From assembly GCA_934162255.1 (NCBI GenBank), contig CAKPIG010000005.1, positions 1-64,000 on the forward strand: a stretch of 64,000 bases of DNA, given 5' to 3'. Of the stretch, positions 41,141 through 50,470 are shown one piece after another. How positions within the stretch are numbered: position 1 is the stretch's first letter; each line of letters starts with the position of its first letter. The position numbers and the translations under genes are program-made. This DNA is from an uncultured Clostridia bacterium. Its GTDB lineage: Bacteria; Bacillota; Clostridia; TANB77; CAG-508. Below the pieces are notes generated by a model. That model did not search any database. It had not been told where the DNA came from and was given only the letters and a program-made list of their open reading frames with translations.

Positions 41141-41159
41141 ATGTGATTATTAATTTTTT

Positions 41160-41187
41160 ATTACATTTTTGTTACAAAAATATTACA
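41160..41187 (-). repeat. Three 11-bp direct repeats, Pho-box-like
   Basis: On the minus strand TGTAAT (41182-41187), TGTAAC (41171-41176) and TGTAAT (41160-41165) repeat at exactly 11 bp. They lie between the GltD-like stop codon and its terminator, about 73 bp upstream of the DUF4214 -35. Confidence 0.55.
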
Positions 41188-41190
41188 ATA

Positions 41191-42435
41191 TTATTGTTCT
41201 AAGTATTTTTTTATAGATTCTGCTGCATCTCTTCCTGAGCGGGCTGCCCAAGCAACAGTCCCTTTGCATTTTGCTAAATCTCCACCAGCAAAAACTTTTT
41301 CTCTTGATGTCATATTTTCATCATTAATTTTTATATATCCTTTTTCATCTGTGTCTAATTTAAGTGTTTTTGTGATGTCATCTGGTCTTGAACCAAGTGC
41401 CATTATTACATAGTCCATATCTATTATGTAATTACTGCCTTCTATATCTATTGGTACTTTTCTTATTTCATTATCTTTTTGAACTAATTGCGTTTTTATT
41501 AATTCTATTTTTTTTACTTTTTCATTTCCAATTATTTTTGTTATATTATTTTGGAATAAAAATTTTATTCCTTCTTGTTTTGCTTCTTCTATTTCTTTTT
41601 CCTCTGCAGGCATTTCTTCTTGTGATCTCCTATAAATTATATTTACTTCAGAAGGTCCCATTCTTTTTATCGTTCTTGCACAGTCTATTGCAACATTTCC
41701 TCCGCCTATTATTGCTACTTTTCTATTTTTGTAATCTGGATGGTTTCCTTTTTCTAATAATTGATTTCCTCCATATACTCCTTTTAAGTTTTCTCCTTCT
41801 ACATTCATTTTAGTTGTTATATTTGCTCCAAAGGCTAGAAATATTGCATCATATTTTTCTTCTAGTTCACAAAGTTGTAGATTTTTGCCTAATTCTTTGT
41901 TATATTCTACATTTAATCCTAAATCTATTATTTTTTTAACTGTTTGTTTTACTATGTCTTTAGGCAATCTGAATTCAGGTATTCCATGAACAAGTAGTCC
42001 TCCTAAATAATTATATTTTTCAAATATAGTAACTTCATATCCTTCTTTTAGCAAAAATGCTGCTGCAGTTAAACCTGCAGGACCAGCACCTATTATTGCT
42101 ATTTTCTTGTTCTTTTTATTTTTTTTATTTAATTTATATTTTTCTCTTATTGAAATATCTCCTATAAACGCTTCCATTTTTCCAATATTTACAGGCTTTG
42201 ATTTTATTCCTCTTACACATGATCCTTGGCATTGCTTCGTATGTGGACATATTCTGCCACATACTGCTTCTAATACTGTTGTTTCTGAAAGTATTTCATA
42301 TGCTTTTTCGTAATTTTCTTCTTTTATTTGTTGTATAAAATTTGGTATATCATTTCCTAAAGGACAGCCTTTATTTGAACATGGTTTTATTTTACAGTTC
42401 AAGCAATAATTTGCGAATTCTTTTATTTCTTCCAT
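41191..42435 (-). CDS. NAD(P)-dependent oxidoreductase, GltD-like (glutamate synthase small-subunit fold)
   Basis: 414 residues. The N-terminal Fe-S segment is CLNCKIKPCSNKGCPLGNDIP (CxxC-type ligands), followed by FAD motif AIIGAGPAGLTAAAFL and NADPH motif AIIGGGNVAIDCAR. The C-terminal FAGGDLAKCKGTVAWA is typical. This fold carries electrons from NADPH to a partner subunit; no gltB large subunit or other partner is adjacent. The start is the ATG at 42433-42435 after GGAG; a TTG at 42447 is ignored. It sits just 1 nt after the UDG gene, so the two share an mRNA. Confidence 0.82.
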   Translation of the reverse strand: MEEIKEFANYCLNCKIKPCSNKGCPLGNDIPNFIQQIKEENYEKAYEILSETTVLEAVCGRICPHTKQCQGSCVRGIKSKPVNIGKMEAFIGDISIREKYKLNKKNKKNKKIAIIGAGPAGLTAAAFLLKEGYEVTIFEKYNYLGGLLVHGIPEFRLPKDIVKQTVKKIIDLGLNVEYNKELGKNLQLCELEEKYDAIFLAFGANITTKMNVEGENLKGVYGGNQLLEKGNHPDYKNRKVAIIGGGNVAIDCARTIKRMGPSEVNIIYRRSQEEMPAEEKEIEEAKQEGIKFLFQNNITKIIGNEKVKKIELIKTQLVQKDNEIRKVPIDIEGSNYIIDMDYVIMALGSRPDDITKTLKLDTDEKGYIKINDENMTSREKVFAGGDLAKCKGTVAWAARSGRDAAESIKKYLEQ

Positions 42436-42436
42436 T

Positions 42437-42997
42437 TTATTCTCCAATATTTTTATATTTTTCTAATACTTCTTCTAGATCTTTTATAAAATTTATTTTT
42501 TTACTTTCATCTCTTAATAATGCTGCTGGATGCCATGTTGGCATATATAATATTCCTCTTTTTTCAATCCATTTTCCTCTACTTGCTGTTATTCCATATT
42601 CTTTACCTAATATGTTTTTTAGTGCTACACTTCCAAGTAATACTATTATTTTAGGTTTTACTAGAATTACTTGATTTCTTAAATAATCTAAACATGCTGT
42701 TGCTTCATCATCTTCTGGATTTCTGTTTAATGGAGGTCTACATTTTACTATATTTGCTATATATACTTCTTCTCTTTTCATTCCTAATGCTTCAAATGCC
42801 ATGTTCATTAGTTTTCCTGCTTTTCCTACAAATGGTTCTCCTTGCATGTCTTCATCTGCACCTGGTCCTTCACCAATAAACATTATATCTGCATTTCTAT
42901 TTCCAACTCCAAATACAACATTATTTCTATTTTGAAATAACTTACATTTTCTACATTTTTTTACTTCGGCTTCTAGTTCTTCCCAATTATCATACAT
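42437..42997 (-). CDS. Uracil-DNA glycosylase, family 4 type
   Basis: Removes uracil from DNA in base excision repair. 186 residues. It has the [4Fe-4S] Cys set (CRKC near residue 15-18, further Cys in VKCRPP and ATAC), the active-site motif GEGPGADED, and the [10 protein letters not shown] loop. These mark thermostable/clostridial family 4 enzymes. AGGAT before the ATG at 42995-42997. It lies 11 nt after tatD and directly before the GltD-like gene. Confidence 0.9.
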   Translation of the reverse strand: MYDNWEELEAEVKKCRKCKLFQNRNNVVFGVGNRNADIMFIGEGPGADEDMQGEPFVGKAGKLMNMAFEALGMKREEVYIANIVKCRPPLNRNPEDDEATACLDYLRNQVILVKPKIIVLLGSVALKNILGKEYGITASRGKWIEKRGILYMPTWHPAALLRDESKKINFIKDLEEVLEKYKNIGE

Positions 42998-43008
42998 TTC
43001 TACACATC

Positions 43009-43791
43009 CTATATATTAAATATTTCCATCGCATTTTTATATGTTTGTTTTGCAACTTCTTCTACATCTATACCTTTTATTTCTGCTATTTTTTCTGCCA
43101 CAAATTTGACATTTCTAGAATCATTTCTCTTTCCTCTATTTGGCTCTGGTGATAGATATGGACTATCTGTTTCTATTAAAATCTTATCTAACGGAACCAT
43201 TTTCACAACATCAGGAGCATTTTTTGAATTTTTAAATGTTATTGAACCTGCAAATGAAATATAATAGCCTAATTCTAAAGCTTGTCTTACTAATTCTTGA
43301 TTTAGTTGACAACAATGAAATATTCCTCTTTTATTTACTTCATGTTCTTTTAGAATTTGTATTGTATCTACAGATGCATCTCTTGAATGAATTACTATAG
43401 GTAATTTTAATTTATTTGCTAGTTCTATTTGTTTTATAAATGCATCTTTTTGAAGTTCTTTATTTTCTTTGTTCCAATAATAGTCTAATCCAATTTCTCC
43501 TATTGCGACTATTTTTGTCCCTGAATTTTCATGATATATTTGTTCTATTTTTTCTATGTTTATCCACAATTCAGTATTAGATTGTGGAATATCATTAGGT
43601 GATATCCCAATTATAGTATAAGTAAAATCATATTTCTTTGCAATTTCAATTGCTTTTTTTGATGATTCAATATCATATCCTGCTACTATAAATTTTGTTA
43701 TTCCAGAATCATATGTATCTTTTATTAATTGTTCTCTATCTTCATCAAATTTTTCATCATTATAATGTGCATGTGAGTCAAATAGCTCCAT
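43009..43791 (-). CDS. tatD: TatD-family metal-dependent DNase
   Basis: 260 residues. The N-terminal metal motif is DSHAHYND (HxH), with EIGLDYYW, VIHSRDAS, GIFHCCQLN and ILIETDSPYLSPEP in order. TatD is a 3'-5' exonuclease/deoxyribonuclease. I use the ATG at 43789-43791, 6 nt after GGAGG; a second ATG at 43794 is equally possible. It overlaps acpS by 14 nt, so it is tightly coupled. Confidence 0.93.
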   Translation of the reverse strand: MELFDSHAHYNDEKFDEDREQLIKDTYDSGITKFIVAGYDIESSKKAIEIAKKYDFTYTIIGISPNDIPQSNTELWINIEKIEQIYHENSGTKIVAIGEIGLDYYWNKENKELQKDAFIKQIELANKLKLPIVIHSRDASVDTIQILKEHEVNKRGIFHCCQLNQELVRQALELGYYISFAGSITFKNSKNAPDVVKMVPLDKILIETDSPYLSPEPNRGKRNDSRNVKFVAEKIAEIKGIDVEEVAKQTYKNAMEIFNI

Positions 43792-44173
43792 CATTTTCCT
43801 CCTTGTATAGAACTACCACATTAGCTGTTGCATAATTTTTGCAATGTGATAGACTTATATCTATATTTTCTATATTTTTCATGTAGTTTTCATTTAATTT
43901 AACATATGGTCTTCCATTTTCATCATTTAGTATTTCAATTTGTTTCCAGTCTATGTCAAATTTATCTTTTAAGCTATCTGATATTGCTTTAAATACCGCT
44001 TCTTTTGCTGCAAATCTTGCTGCATAATGCTGATATTTCTGAACATTTTTACTTTCACAATACTTTATTTCATTTGCTGTATATACTCTATCACAAAATT
44101 TGCCATCAGTATTTTCTATAGATTTTTGTACTCTTTCTATTTCTATTATATCTGTTCCTGTTTTTATTTTCAT
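43778..44173 (-). CDS. acpS: Holo-[acyl-carrier-protein] synthase
   Basis: Transfers phosphopantetheine from CoA to acyl carrier protein. 131 residues. It has the GTDIIEIERVQ motif (Asp ligand at about residue 8), AARFAAKEAVFKAI (Glu ligand) and the C-terminal ISLSHCKNYATANVV. AAAGAGG before the ATG at 44171-44173. tatD follows with an overlap. Confidence 0.95.
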   Translation of the reverse strand: MKIKTGTDIIEIERVQKSIENTDGKFCDRVYTANEIKYCESKNVQKYQHYAARFAAKEAVFKAISDSLKDKFDIDWKQIEILNDENGRPYVKLNENYMKNIENIDISLSHCKNYATANVVVLYKEENDGAI

Positions 44174-44194
44174 TTTTACCTCTTTACAATAATT

Positions 44195-44220
44195 TTACCA
44201 GAAGACACTCCCTCTGGTAA
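44195..44220 (-). other. Hairpin between the 409-residue gene and acpS
   Basis: TTACCAGA (44195-44202) pairs with TCTGGTAA (44213-44220), loop 10 nt. No proper U-run follows on the minus strand, so termination is doubtful. Confidence 0.4.
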
Positions 44221-45450
44221 TTATTTAAAAATTAATAATATACTTATTGCATTTATTATTAATGCAACTATTAATAGTGCTGATACAGCCACATTTATTT
44301 TATTATTTTTTTCAATATTTAGTTCTTTATATAAAATATCATATTTGTTTTTTGTTTCAAAATATAAAGAATTCAATTCTAATACATCTTTTAAGTATTG
44401 GAAATATAGTGAACCTGTATCTTCTGATGTTACTTCATTTATCCAAAGTGTTTGTGTAAATTTTATGAATTCTTTTCTCGTCTGTTTTATTCTTGTTCCT
44501 TGTCTAAATTCAAAGTTTATTTTTTTCAAATATATTTGTGTATATATTGCTAATATATATGTATACAAATATTGTTCCTGATATTCTTGTGGTAGTACTG
44601 TATAATTATTGATGTCTGCTGTTGAAGTAAACATTGTTACTCCTTGTTTTGTCACTCCTAATTTTCCATATTGCCACTTAGAAATTACTTTCATATTTTC
44701 TCTTGAATAATTTACACTATTATCATTTGGTAACACATTTAAGAATTTAATATATGTTTCTTTTATTTTTTCAAATTCACTTGTATTGTTCCAACTTTCT
44801 TGGTCTATGCATACATATGAATATGTTAAAAATCTTTCAGTATCAATGTCTAATTTCAAAGATTCTATTGTTGGTCCTGTTATGCTTTTTATAAATTCTT
44901 TTAGAATTTTCACATCAGCAAAACAGTCAGTTTGAACTCTTATTTTGTCATAATTATTCATACTTGAGAATTCTTGATTTATATCTCTAAATTTGTAATT
45001 AAAATTTAATACATCTGAAAATTTTTCACTATCTTCTATATTTGTTTTTATACATAAGAAACATATTCCTGTATTAAAACATATTAATTCAATTTTAGGT
45101 ATCTTAAAAAATATGCCACTTTTTTCTTCTGTTTTACCTTGTATGTCTTTTTTTATATTATATTCAAATATTGTGCAATTATTTTTTGCTAATATTGCAG
45201 CTCTTGTTTCAAGAGGTAGTTCTTCCAATTTTTCTAATTTGCTTTTATTCCAATTGAAACTATTAAACATATAATTTCTTATTCTATTAGAAAAATATGA
45301 ATATATTTCAAAATCTTTGTCTTTTTTGAAAATTTTTAAATTACAATTTTTATCTTTTAATAATCTTTGTATATATTTTACATATTTACTTTCTTTTATA
45401 ACATAAGGATATATAAAATATGTATATTGATATTTTGTCTTTAGCTCCAT
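44221..45450 (-). CDS. Hypothetical C-terminally membrane-anchored protein
   Basis: 409 residues with one hydrophobic helix at the C-terminus (NVAVSALLIVALIINAISIL) and a large soluble N-terminal part with few recognisable motifs. Several Cys-containing strands (LICFNTGICFLCIKTN) occur. Tail-anchored topology is likely: the body faces the cytoplasm. I cannot assign a family. It precedes acpS and follows the WG-repeat membrane protein by 23 nt; both may be part of one envelope unit (inference). The ATG at 45450 is preceded by AAAGGAA. Confidence 0.55.
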   Translation of the reverse strand: MELKTKYQYTYFIYPYVIKESKYVKYIQRLLKDKNCNLKIFKKDKDFEIYSYFSNRIRNYMFNSFNWNKSKLEKLEELPLETRAAILAKNNCTIFEYNIKKDIQGKTEEKSGIFFKIPKIELICFNTGICFLCIKTNIEDSEKFSDVLNFNYKFRDINQEFSSMNNYDKIRVQTDCFADVKILKEFIKSITGPTIESLKLDIDTERFLTYSYVCIDQESWNNTSEFEKIKETYIKFLNVLPNDNSVNYSRENMKVISKWQYGKLGVTKQGVTMFTSTADINNYTVLPQEYQEQYLYTYILAIYTQIYLKKINFEFRQGTRIKQTRKEFIKFTQTLWINEVTSEDTGSLYFQYLKDVLELNSLYFETKNKYDILYKELNIEKNNKINVAVSALLIVALIINAISILLIFK

Positions 45451-45473
45451 TTATTACAACATTCCTTTCATTA

Positions 45474-46982
45474 TTATTTGTCACAATAATAATTCATGTT
45501 TAAATCTTCTCCTAAGTGCCATTTTCCTATAAAATCTATTTTTAAATTATTATTTAGATTATATTTTGGTTCTATTACAACATTTCCATTTTGGTCTATT
45601 GCTCCCCATAGTCCGTCTTTTTTTACAGCTGCATATCCACATTCATTTTGTTCTGTTGCATCATCATATATATTTTCTACAACAGTGTTTCCTTTTTTGT
45701 CTACATATCCATATTTACCATTTTGTTTGCTTAAAAATAATGTATTATTTTTTAATATTTCTGTATTTGGTTTTTCTTCACATTTAAAATCATAATATTT
45801 GTTTTCATCATTTTCTCTTATTTTTATGTATTCATTTTCTGTATTTATTTCTGATATTATTCCTGTTGCTTTTTTATTAAATTGTGAATCGATTATTGTT
45901 GTTTGATAGTCTTCTGTTTCTGCAAGGAAGATATCTGCTTTTTCATTATATGAAATTCCTTGATATTCAAATTGTATTTTTTCATTTCCTATTGTATCTA
46001 TGATTCCATATTTGTCATTTTGTTTTGCAATATATATTCCTTCTTTTGCTTCTTTTAAATCTTGATATTTAGGTTCTATTAAGTTTATTCCTGTTGTGTC
46101 TTTTTCTCCATACATTCCATTTTGTACAAATATGATTCCTCTTGAAGTTCCTGATTTTATTTCATCAAACCCAGTTTCTATTATTGTTTCTCCTGATGAA
46201 TTTATTAGTTTTGTCTTTCCTGCTTCCTTTATTAAATAATAGTTTGGAATATATATTTGTTCTATTTCTTCATATTTGTTTTCTAGTAATTGTTTTTTAG
46301 TTGTACTTATTATTCCATATTTATTGTCTTCTGTTATTGTTATATAACCTTCTTTATATGTTTCCCCTAAGTTTTTAATTTCTTTATAATTTGGTTCTAT
46401 TATTACGCTTCCTTTATCATTTGCAATTCCTTTTTTTCCTTCTTTTGATATAATTAAACTGTTTTCTATTCCAGGTAATACTTCAATATCATCATATTCG
46501 CAAGCAAGTAATTCTTTTCCATCTAGATTTATTAATCCATATTTTCCTGTTTTACTTACTTTTAGTACATTTTCTTCATACCAAACATTGTCATTTTTAT
46601 CAAAGTTTGGTATTGCTTCTATTCCATCATATTCATTAAATATTTGCTCATTTTGACTATTTATTGCTTTTGTGCTATATTCTCCTGTTTCTTCATTCAC
46701 ATTATATGTACAGATAAATACTTCTTTTTTCTTATCTGGTATTACTATCATTTCTTGATATGTTGGCTTTATTAGCTCTTCACCATCTTGATTGATTATT
46801 CCCCATTTTTGATTTGCATATAGTGCAAAATATTCATTATCTTTATTTATTCTTTTCTTTCCTGTAAATACATTTATTATTATAACAGCACACATTATTA
46901 TGACTAATAATGCTATAACTACTGCAAATACTTTTTGATAGTTAAGTGTTCCTTCTGTTTCGTACCTTTTTCCTTTACTCAT
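45474..46982 (-). CDS. WG-repeat membrane-anchored protein
   Basis: 502 residues. A membrane helix at about residues 18-45 (VFAVVIALLVIIMCAVIIIN) anchors an extracellular part made of about nine WG-type repeats (WGIINQDGEELIKPTY, YGLINLDGKELLACEYDD, YGIIDTIGNEKIQFEY, WGAIDQNGNVVIEPKYN), each about 40 residues. Such repeats form beta-propeller-like ligand or protein-binding surfaces. The start is the ATG at 46980-46982, with GGAGG 5 nt upstream; GTG at 46994 is within that site. It follows spoIIE by a terminator. Confidence 0.8.
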   Translation of the reverse strand: MSKGKRYETEGTLNYQKVFAVVIALLVIIMCAVIIINVFTGKKRINKDNEYFALYANQKWGIINQDGEELIKPTYQEMIVIPDKKKEVFICTYNVNEETGEYSTKAINSQNEQIFNEYDGIEAIPNFDKNDNVWYEENVLKVSKTGKYGLINLDGKELLACEYDDIEVLPGIENSLIISKEGKKGIANDKGSVIIEPNYKEIKNLGETYKEGYITITEDNKYGIISTTKKQLLENKYEEIEQIYIPNYYLIKEAGKTKLINSSGETIIETGFDEIKSGTSRGIIFVQNGMYGEKDTTGINLIEPKYQDLKEAKEGIYIAKQNDKYGIIDTIGNEKIQFEYQGISYNEKADIFLAETEDYQTTIIDSQFNKKATGIISEINTENEYIKIRENDENKYYDFKCEEKPNTEILKNNTLFLSKQNGKYGYVDKKGNTVVENIYDDATEQNECGYAAVKKDGLWGAIDQNGNVVIEPKYNLNNNLKIDFIGKWHLGEDLNMNYYCDK

Positions 46983-47053
46983 GTTAACCTCCACGTTACT
47001 TTATTATGGCTATACTATATCACAATTTTCCATATCTTACAAGTATTTGTAAA

Positions 47054-47083
47054 AACAAACCCCCAATATCATTTGGGGTTGTT
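47054..47083 (-). terminator. Terminator overlapping the spoIIE 3' end
   Basis: AACAA and CCCCAA (47054-47066) pair with TTGGGG and TTGTT (47073-47083), with a 2-nt bulge and a U-run on the minus strand. The spoIIE stop codon lies in the loop. Confidence 0.7.
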
Positions 47084-49459
47084 CTTTAGTTTGCATACTA
47101 TTATACTCATATCGTCTTTTGCCATTCCATAATTATTATCTATAGATTCATTTAACATTATATCTGCAATTTTTTGGCAATTATTTGTTTCTATATCTTC
47201 TAACATATATTTTATCCATAATTCTTTATTTTTATATTCTATGTTTGAATCAAGAACCCCATCACTACATATTACTAATATATCTCCATCTTGAATGTCT
47301 TTATCATATGTAGTTAAATTTATATTTTCAAGTATCCCTGCTGGCAGACTTAATGATTTTACAATTTGGACTTTCCTCTTGTTTTTTACATATGTTGGGC
47401 ATGCTCCATTTTTTATAAATTCTACTTTTCCATTATATAAATCTATAATTGCTATATCTAGTGTTGCAAAAATTTCTTCATTTGTATTCATTATTGTTGT
47501 ATTTATAAGGTCTATTGAGGTGTCTTTATCAAACCCTGACATTAAAAGTCTTTCCAACATTTTTATTGCAATTTGACTACTTTTCCTTGCTTCTGGTCCT
47601 GAACCCATTCCATCACTTAAAGCAATTAAGTATTTTCCATCATTTAATCTAGTTTGTAGTATGCTATCTCCTGATACTATGCTGTCTTTTTTAGTCTTAG
47701 TTGCTTGTCCTATTTGTATTATATATTTATCTGCAGATAAATAACTAAATACTCTTTTTCCTAAATTGCTAAGTTTTTTTGTTTTGGTTTCATTTAACAT
47801 CATTTTTTCGTTTAGTACTTTTTCAATACTCTGTTGTATATTTTCTATATCAATATTTTTATTTGTTTTATTTTCTTCTTGTATATAGACTTCTACAAAA
47901 TATCTATTTTCTTTTTTACTAATTTCTATTCCATCTATTAGTATATCTTTTATTTCAAGCATTTCTGTTATTTTTTTCTTTTGAACAGAATAGGTTGTTT
48001 CTTCTCCTATTTTTTCTTCAATATCTGTTGCTATACTTGATATTGCTTTTGAAACTCCATCTAATTGTGCTTGTACATTTTTTTTGCTACTTTTAATTTT
48101 TTCTTCAAATATAAAATCTGTTTTGCTTGCCTTATATGCATTGTTTACTGTTCTTACAATCTTGTTTATATCTTCTTGTATTGTGTCATTTACTTTTATG
48201 TAATTATTAAATTTTTCAAATGTTTTTATTAAATCTTTGTCATTTATTTCTTGTTTTTCTATAAGTATTTCAAACAGTTCTTTTATTATTGGACTTTCAG
48301 GTTTAGACATATCATCATATAAAATATTTTCTTCCATTCCATCTAAATTGTTTAAAAGCTCTATTTCAAATTTCTTTCTATTATTTGCTATTTTTTCTTC
48401 CTTGTTTTTCTCTTTATATGCATCAGCCATATCTTTTATGGTTTCTGATACTACATTTAGCCTATTAATTGTTTCCTCACTTTGAGTCAATCCTCTTGAA
48501 TTATATTCAGGAAGCAATTCTTCTGTTTTGTTTAACCCTTCTATGTCTATTCCAGCCCATTTTGGAACTGCAAGTAGCCCTAGTGATGCAAGTAGTACTT
48601 CTTTAAACATTATAAGATTTATTGTTGTGCCATGTGATGCATATAGTAATATTCCATTTCCTGCAACAAATCCTATTATTACTCCTATTTTTCCAAATCT
48701 ATTTAGTAATCCTGCAATCATTCCTGATAATGCATATACTGCTATTATCATTGGTTCATTTTGTGATATTATTCCAAGTGTTACTCCTATTGTTACACCT
48801 GCTGTTGTTCCAACTAATATTCCATTTTTCCATCCTAATATTAATACTAATAATATGCTTAATATATTTCTTATTGATAGTCCAAATACACCAAAATCTC
48901 CAAATGCTGAAACTGCTATAGATATAAGTAAACTTGCTCCTATTACTTCTTCTATTGAAAATGCTCTTTTTTCTGTTATATTTTGAATTACTGTTAGTGA
49001 GTTTACAAATATTTTATAGAATATTACTGAAAATATTGCTAATGTTATATGTACCAATAAATCTCCTATCGTAAATTTTGTTAATATTAGTTTGGCAATC
49101 ATAATTAGTATTATGCTTACAAATATATGTCCTGATATTTTTATTTGCTCATTTTTGTATTCATCATTTTCCTTTGGAGGTTTTATAAATATTGATATTA
49201 ATAGCATCAATATTATTAGGATATAGTTTAATGCACCTGCAGCGCCTACTCCTATTACATTTCCTAATAATCCTGCTACCACGACTCCTATAGCAGGAAC
49301 TCCACTCGCTAAGCTTGCACCTACAATTGCAATACTAAATGGTGATACTTCTTGTCCCATTCCTATTATTGATATCATAAATGCAATTATATAAACTGTT
49401 ACATTTTTTATATTGATTAAGTTTTTTAGTACTTCTTTTTGTGTATCTTTTTTTAACAT
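47069..49459 (-). CDS. spoIIE: Stage II sporulation protein E (serine phosphatase)
   Basis: 796 residues. The N-terminal half has about ten membrane helices (about 20-300), a central region (300-560) that interacts with FtsZ in Bacillus, and a C-terminal PP2C phosphatase domain with LIALSDGMGSGPEARKSSQ and VICSDGVLDSN. It dephosphorylates SpoIIAA at the polar septum and so activates sigma-F in the forespore. ATG at 49457-49459 with GAGGTGGTAAGG upstream. It is the only gene of the sigma-F pathway here, and the clearest proof of sporulation. Usually Spo0A-controlled; no obvious 0A box is seen just upstream. Confidence 0.95.
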   Translation of the reverse strand: MLKKDTQKEVLKNLINIKNVTVYIIAFMISIIGMGQEVSPFSIAIVGASLASGVPAIGVVVAGLLGNVIGVGAAGALNYILIILMLLISIFIKPPKENDEYKNEQIKISGHIFVSIILIMIAKLILTKFTIGDLLVHITLAIFSVIFYKIFVNSLTVIQNITEKRAFSIEEVIGASLLISIAVSAFGDFGVFGLSIRNILSILLVLILGWKNGILVGTTAGVTIGVTLGIISQNEPMIIAVYALSGMIAGLLNRFGKIGVIIGFVAGNGILLYASHGTTINLIMFKEVLLASLGLLAVPKWAGIDIEGLNKTEELLPEYNSRGLTQSEETINRLNVVSETIKDMADAYKEKNKEEKIANNRKKFEIELLNNLDGMEENILYDDMSKPESPIIKELFEILIEKQEINDKDLIKTFEKFNNYIKVNDTIQEDINKIVRTVNNAYKASKTDFIFEEKIKSSKKNVQAQLDGVSKAISSIATDIEEKIGEETTYSVQKKKITEMLEIKDILIDGIEISKKENRYFVEVYIQEENKTNKNIDIENIQQSIEKVLNEKMMLNETKTKKLSNLGKRVFSYLSADKYIIQIGQATKTKKDSIVSGDSILQTRLNDGKYLIALSDGMGSGPEARKSSQIAIKMLERLLMSGFDKDTSIDLINTTIMNTNEEIFATLDIAIIDLYNGKVEFIKNGACPTYVKNKRKVQIVKSLSLPAGILENINLTTYDKDIQDGDILVICSDGVLDSNIEYKNKELWIKYMLEDIETNNCQKIADIMLNESIDNNYGMAKDDMSIIVCKLKNNPK

Positions 49460-49728
49460 CCTTACCACCTCATAACTTCTTTATAACATAGTAAATATTT
49501 TAATCCTTTTCCTTTGTACATTCTGTCTTTTTTTGTACTCTATTACAAAAAAGTTTTTTACATTTTGTGATATTTATTTTTTATTTTCCTCATTTTACTC
49601 TGTTTTGTATTTTTTATTTTATTATATTTTGTTGAAAATTACAAGGTTTTATTGAAATTTTGAATAACATTTTGATTGTTTTTTTCATATTATATTAAAT
49701 AATACATAAATTGTTAAGGGGTGATATT

Positions 49729-50172
49729 ATGTCTGATAATATGAATGATTTATTTGCAAGTGTGAAGAAAATGGTTGATAGTGGTAATATACCTGATGAT
49801 TTAAAAAATATGATGAATAATTTTAATTCTTCTGGAAGTTCTAATAATTCTAACAATAATTTAAATGATGTCTTGAGTCAAATTTCTCCTGAAATGATTA
49901 ATAATATGAGTTCAATGTTAAACAATGGTAACAATAATAATTCTAATAATACTAGTTCTGCTCCTAATATAGATATGGGAACTATTATGAAGATGAAGTC
50001 TATAATGGATAATATGAATAATAAGAATGATCCTCGTGCCAATTTGCTATATTCTTTGAAACCATATTTGAGAGATAGTAAAAAAAATAAACTTGACCAA
50101 TATGTTAACCTTTTAAATATTTCAAAAATTGCTGATATAATGAATTCAAAGGAAGATAAAAAAAATGAATAA
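49729..50172 (+). CDS. Asn/Ser-rich hypothetical protein
   Basis: 147 residues. It starts MSDNMNDLFASVKKMVDSGN, has a low-complexity Asn/Ser linker (residues about 35-85), and a C-terminal block NLLYSLKPYLRDSKKNKL followed by LNISKIADIMNS, which looks like a conserved Clostridial segment. Not secreted. AAGGGGTG lies before ATG 49729. Its last 8 nt overlap the next gene, so translational coupling is likely. It is divergent from spoIIE, with which it may share regulation (inference). Confidence 0.6.
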   Translation: MSDNMNDLFASVKKMVDSGNIPDDLKNMMNNFNSSGSSNNSNNNLNDVLSQISPEMINNMSSMLNNGNNNNSNNTSSAPNIDMGTIMKMKSIMDNMNNKNDPRANLLYSLKPYLRDSKKNKLDQYVNLLNISKIADIMNSKEDKKNE

Positions 50173-50431
50173 TTATATGCCTTTTCAATTTTATCGTCCT
50201 TATAGGCCATATATACCTCCAAGGTCGGTGCCTCAAACACCACCTCCTCAAGTACAAAGTCCACCTCCTCCACAAAACACCAAAAATGATGACTCTTTTT
50301 TATTTGATATATTTGGCATTAAACTTTTTTTTGATGATGTTCTTATTCTCAGTCTTTTATTTTTCTTATATAAGGAAGATGTTAAAGATGAAGGCTTGTT
50401 TCTTGCTCTTGTATTGTTATTAATTAGTTAA
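50165..50431 (+). CDS. Small Pro-rich membrane protein
   Basis: 88 residues. The N-terminal half is Pro/Tyr-rich (YRPYRPYIPPRSVPQTPPP) and the C-terminal half has two hydrophobic segments (LFDIFGIKLFFDDVLILSLL and GLFLALVLLLIS). Overlaps the preceding gene by 8 nt. Looks like a Clostridial spore- or membrane-associated small protein; no family name. Followed by a strong terminator. Confidence 0.6.
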   Translation: MNNYMPFQFYRPYRPYIPPRSVPQTPPPQVQSPPPPQNTKNDDSFLFDIFGIKLFFDDVLILSLLFFLYKEDVKDEGLFLALVLLLIS

Positions 50432-50469
50432 AAAAGTTACCCTAAGAATATTCCTAAGGTAACTTTTTT
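50430..50469. terminator. Bidirectional terminator between the small protein and minC
   Basis: AAAAAAGTTACC (50430-50441) pairs with GGTAACTTTTTT (50458-50469), extended inside with two mismatches. It ends the small-protein pair on plus and the cell-shape operon on minus. Confidence 0.85.
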
Positions 50470-50470
50470 A

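Noticed and set aside
49469..49728. Search for a 0A box in front of spoIIE
   Set aside because: No TGTCGAA or TTCGACA seen in the divergent gap; Spo0A control of spoIIE cannot be shown here.
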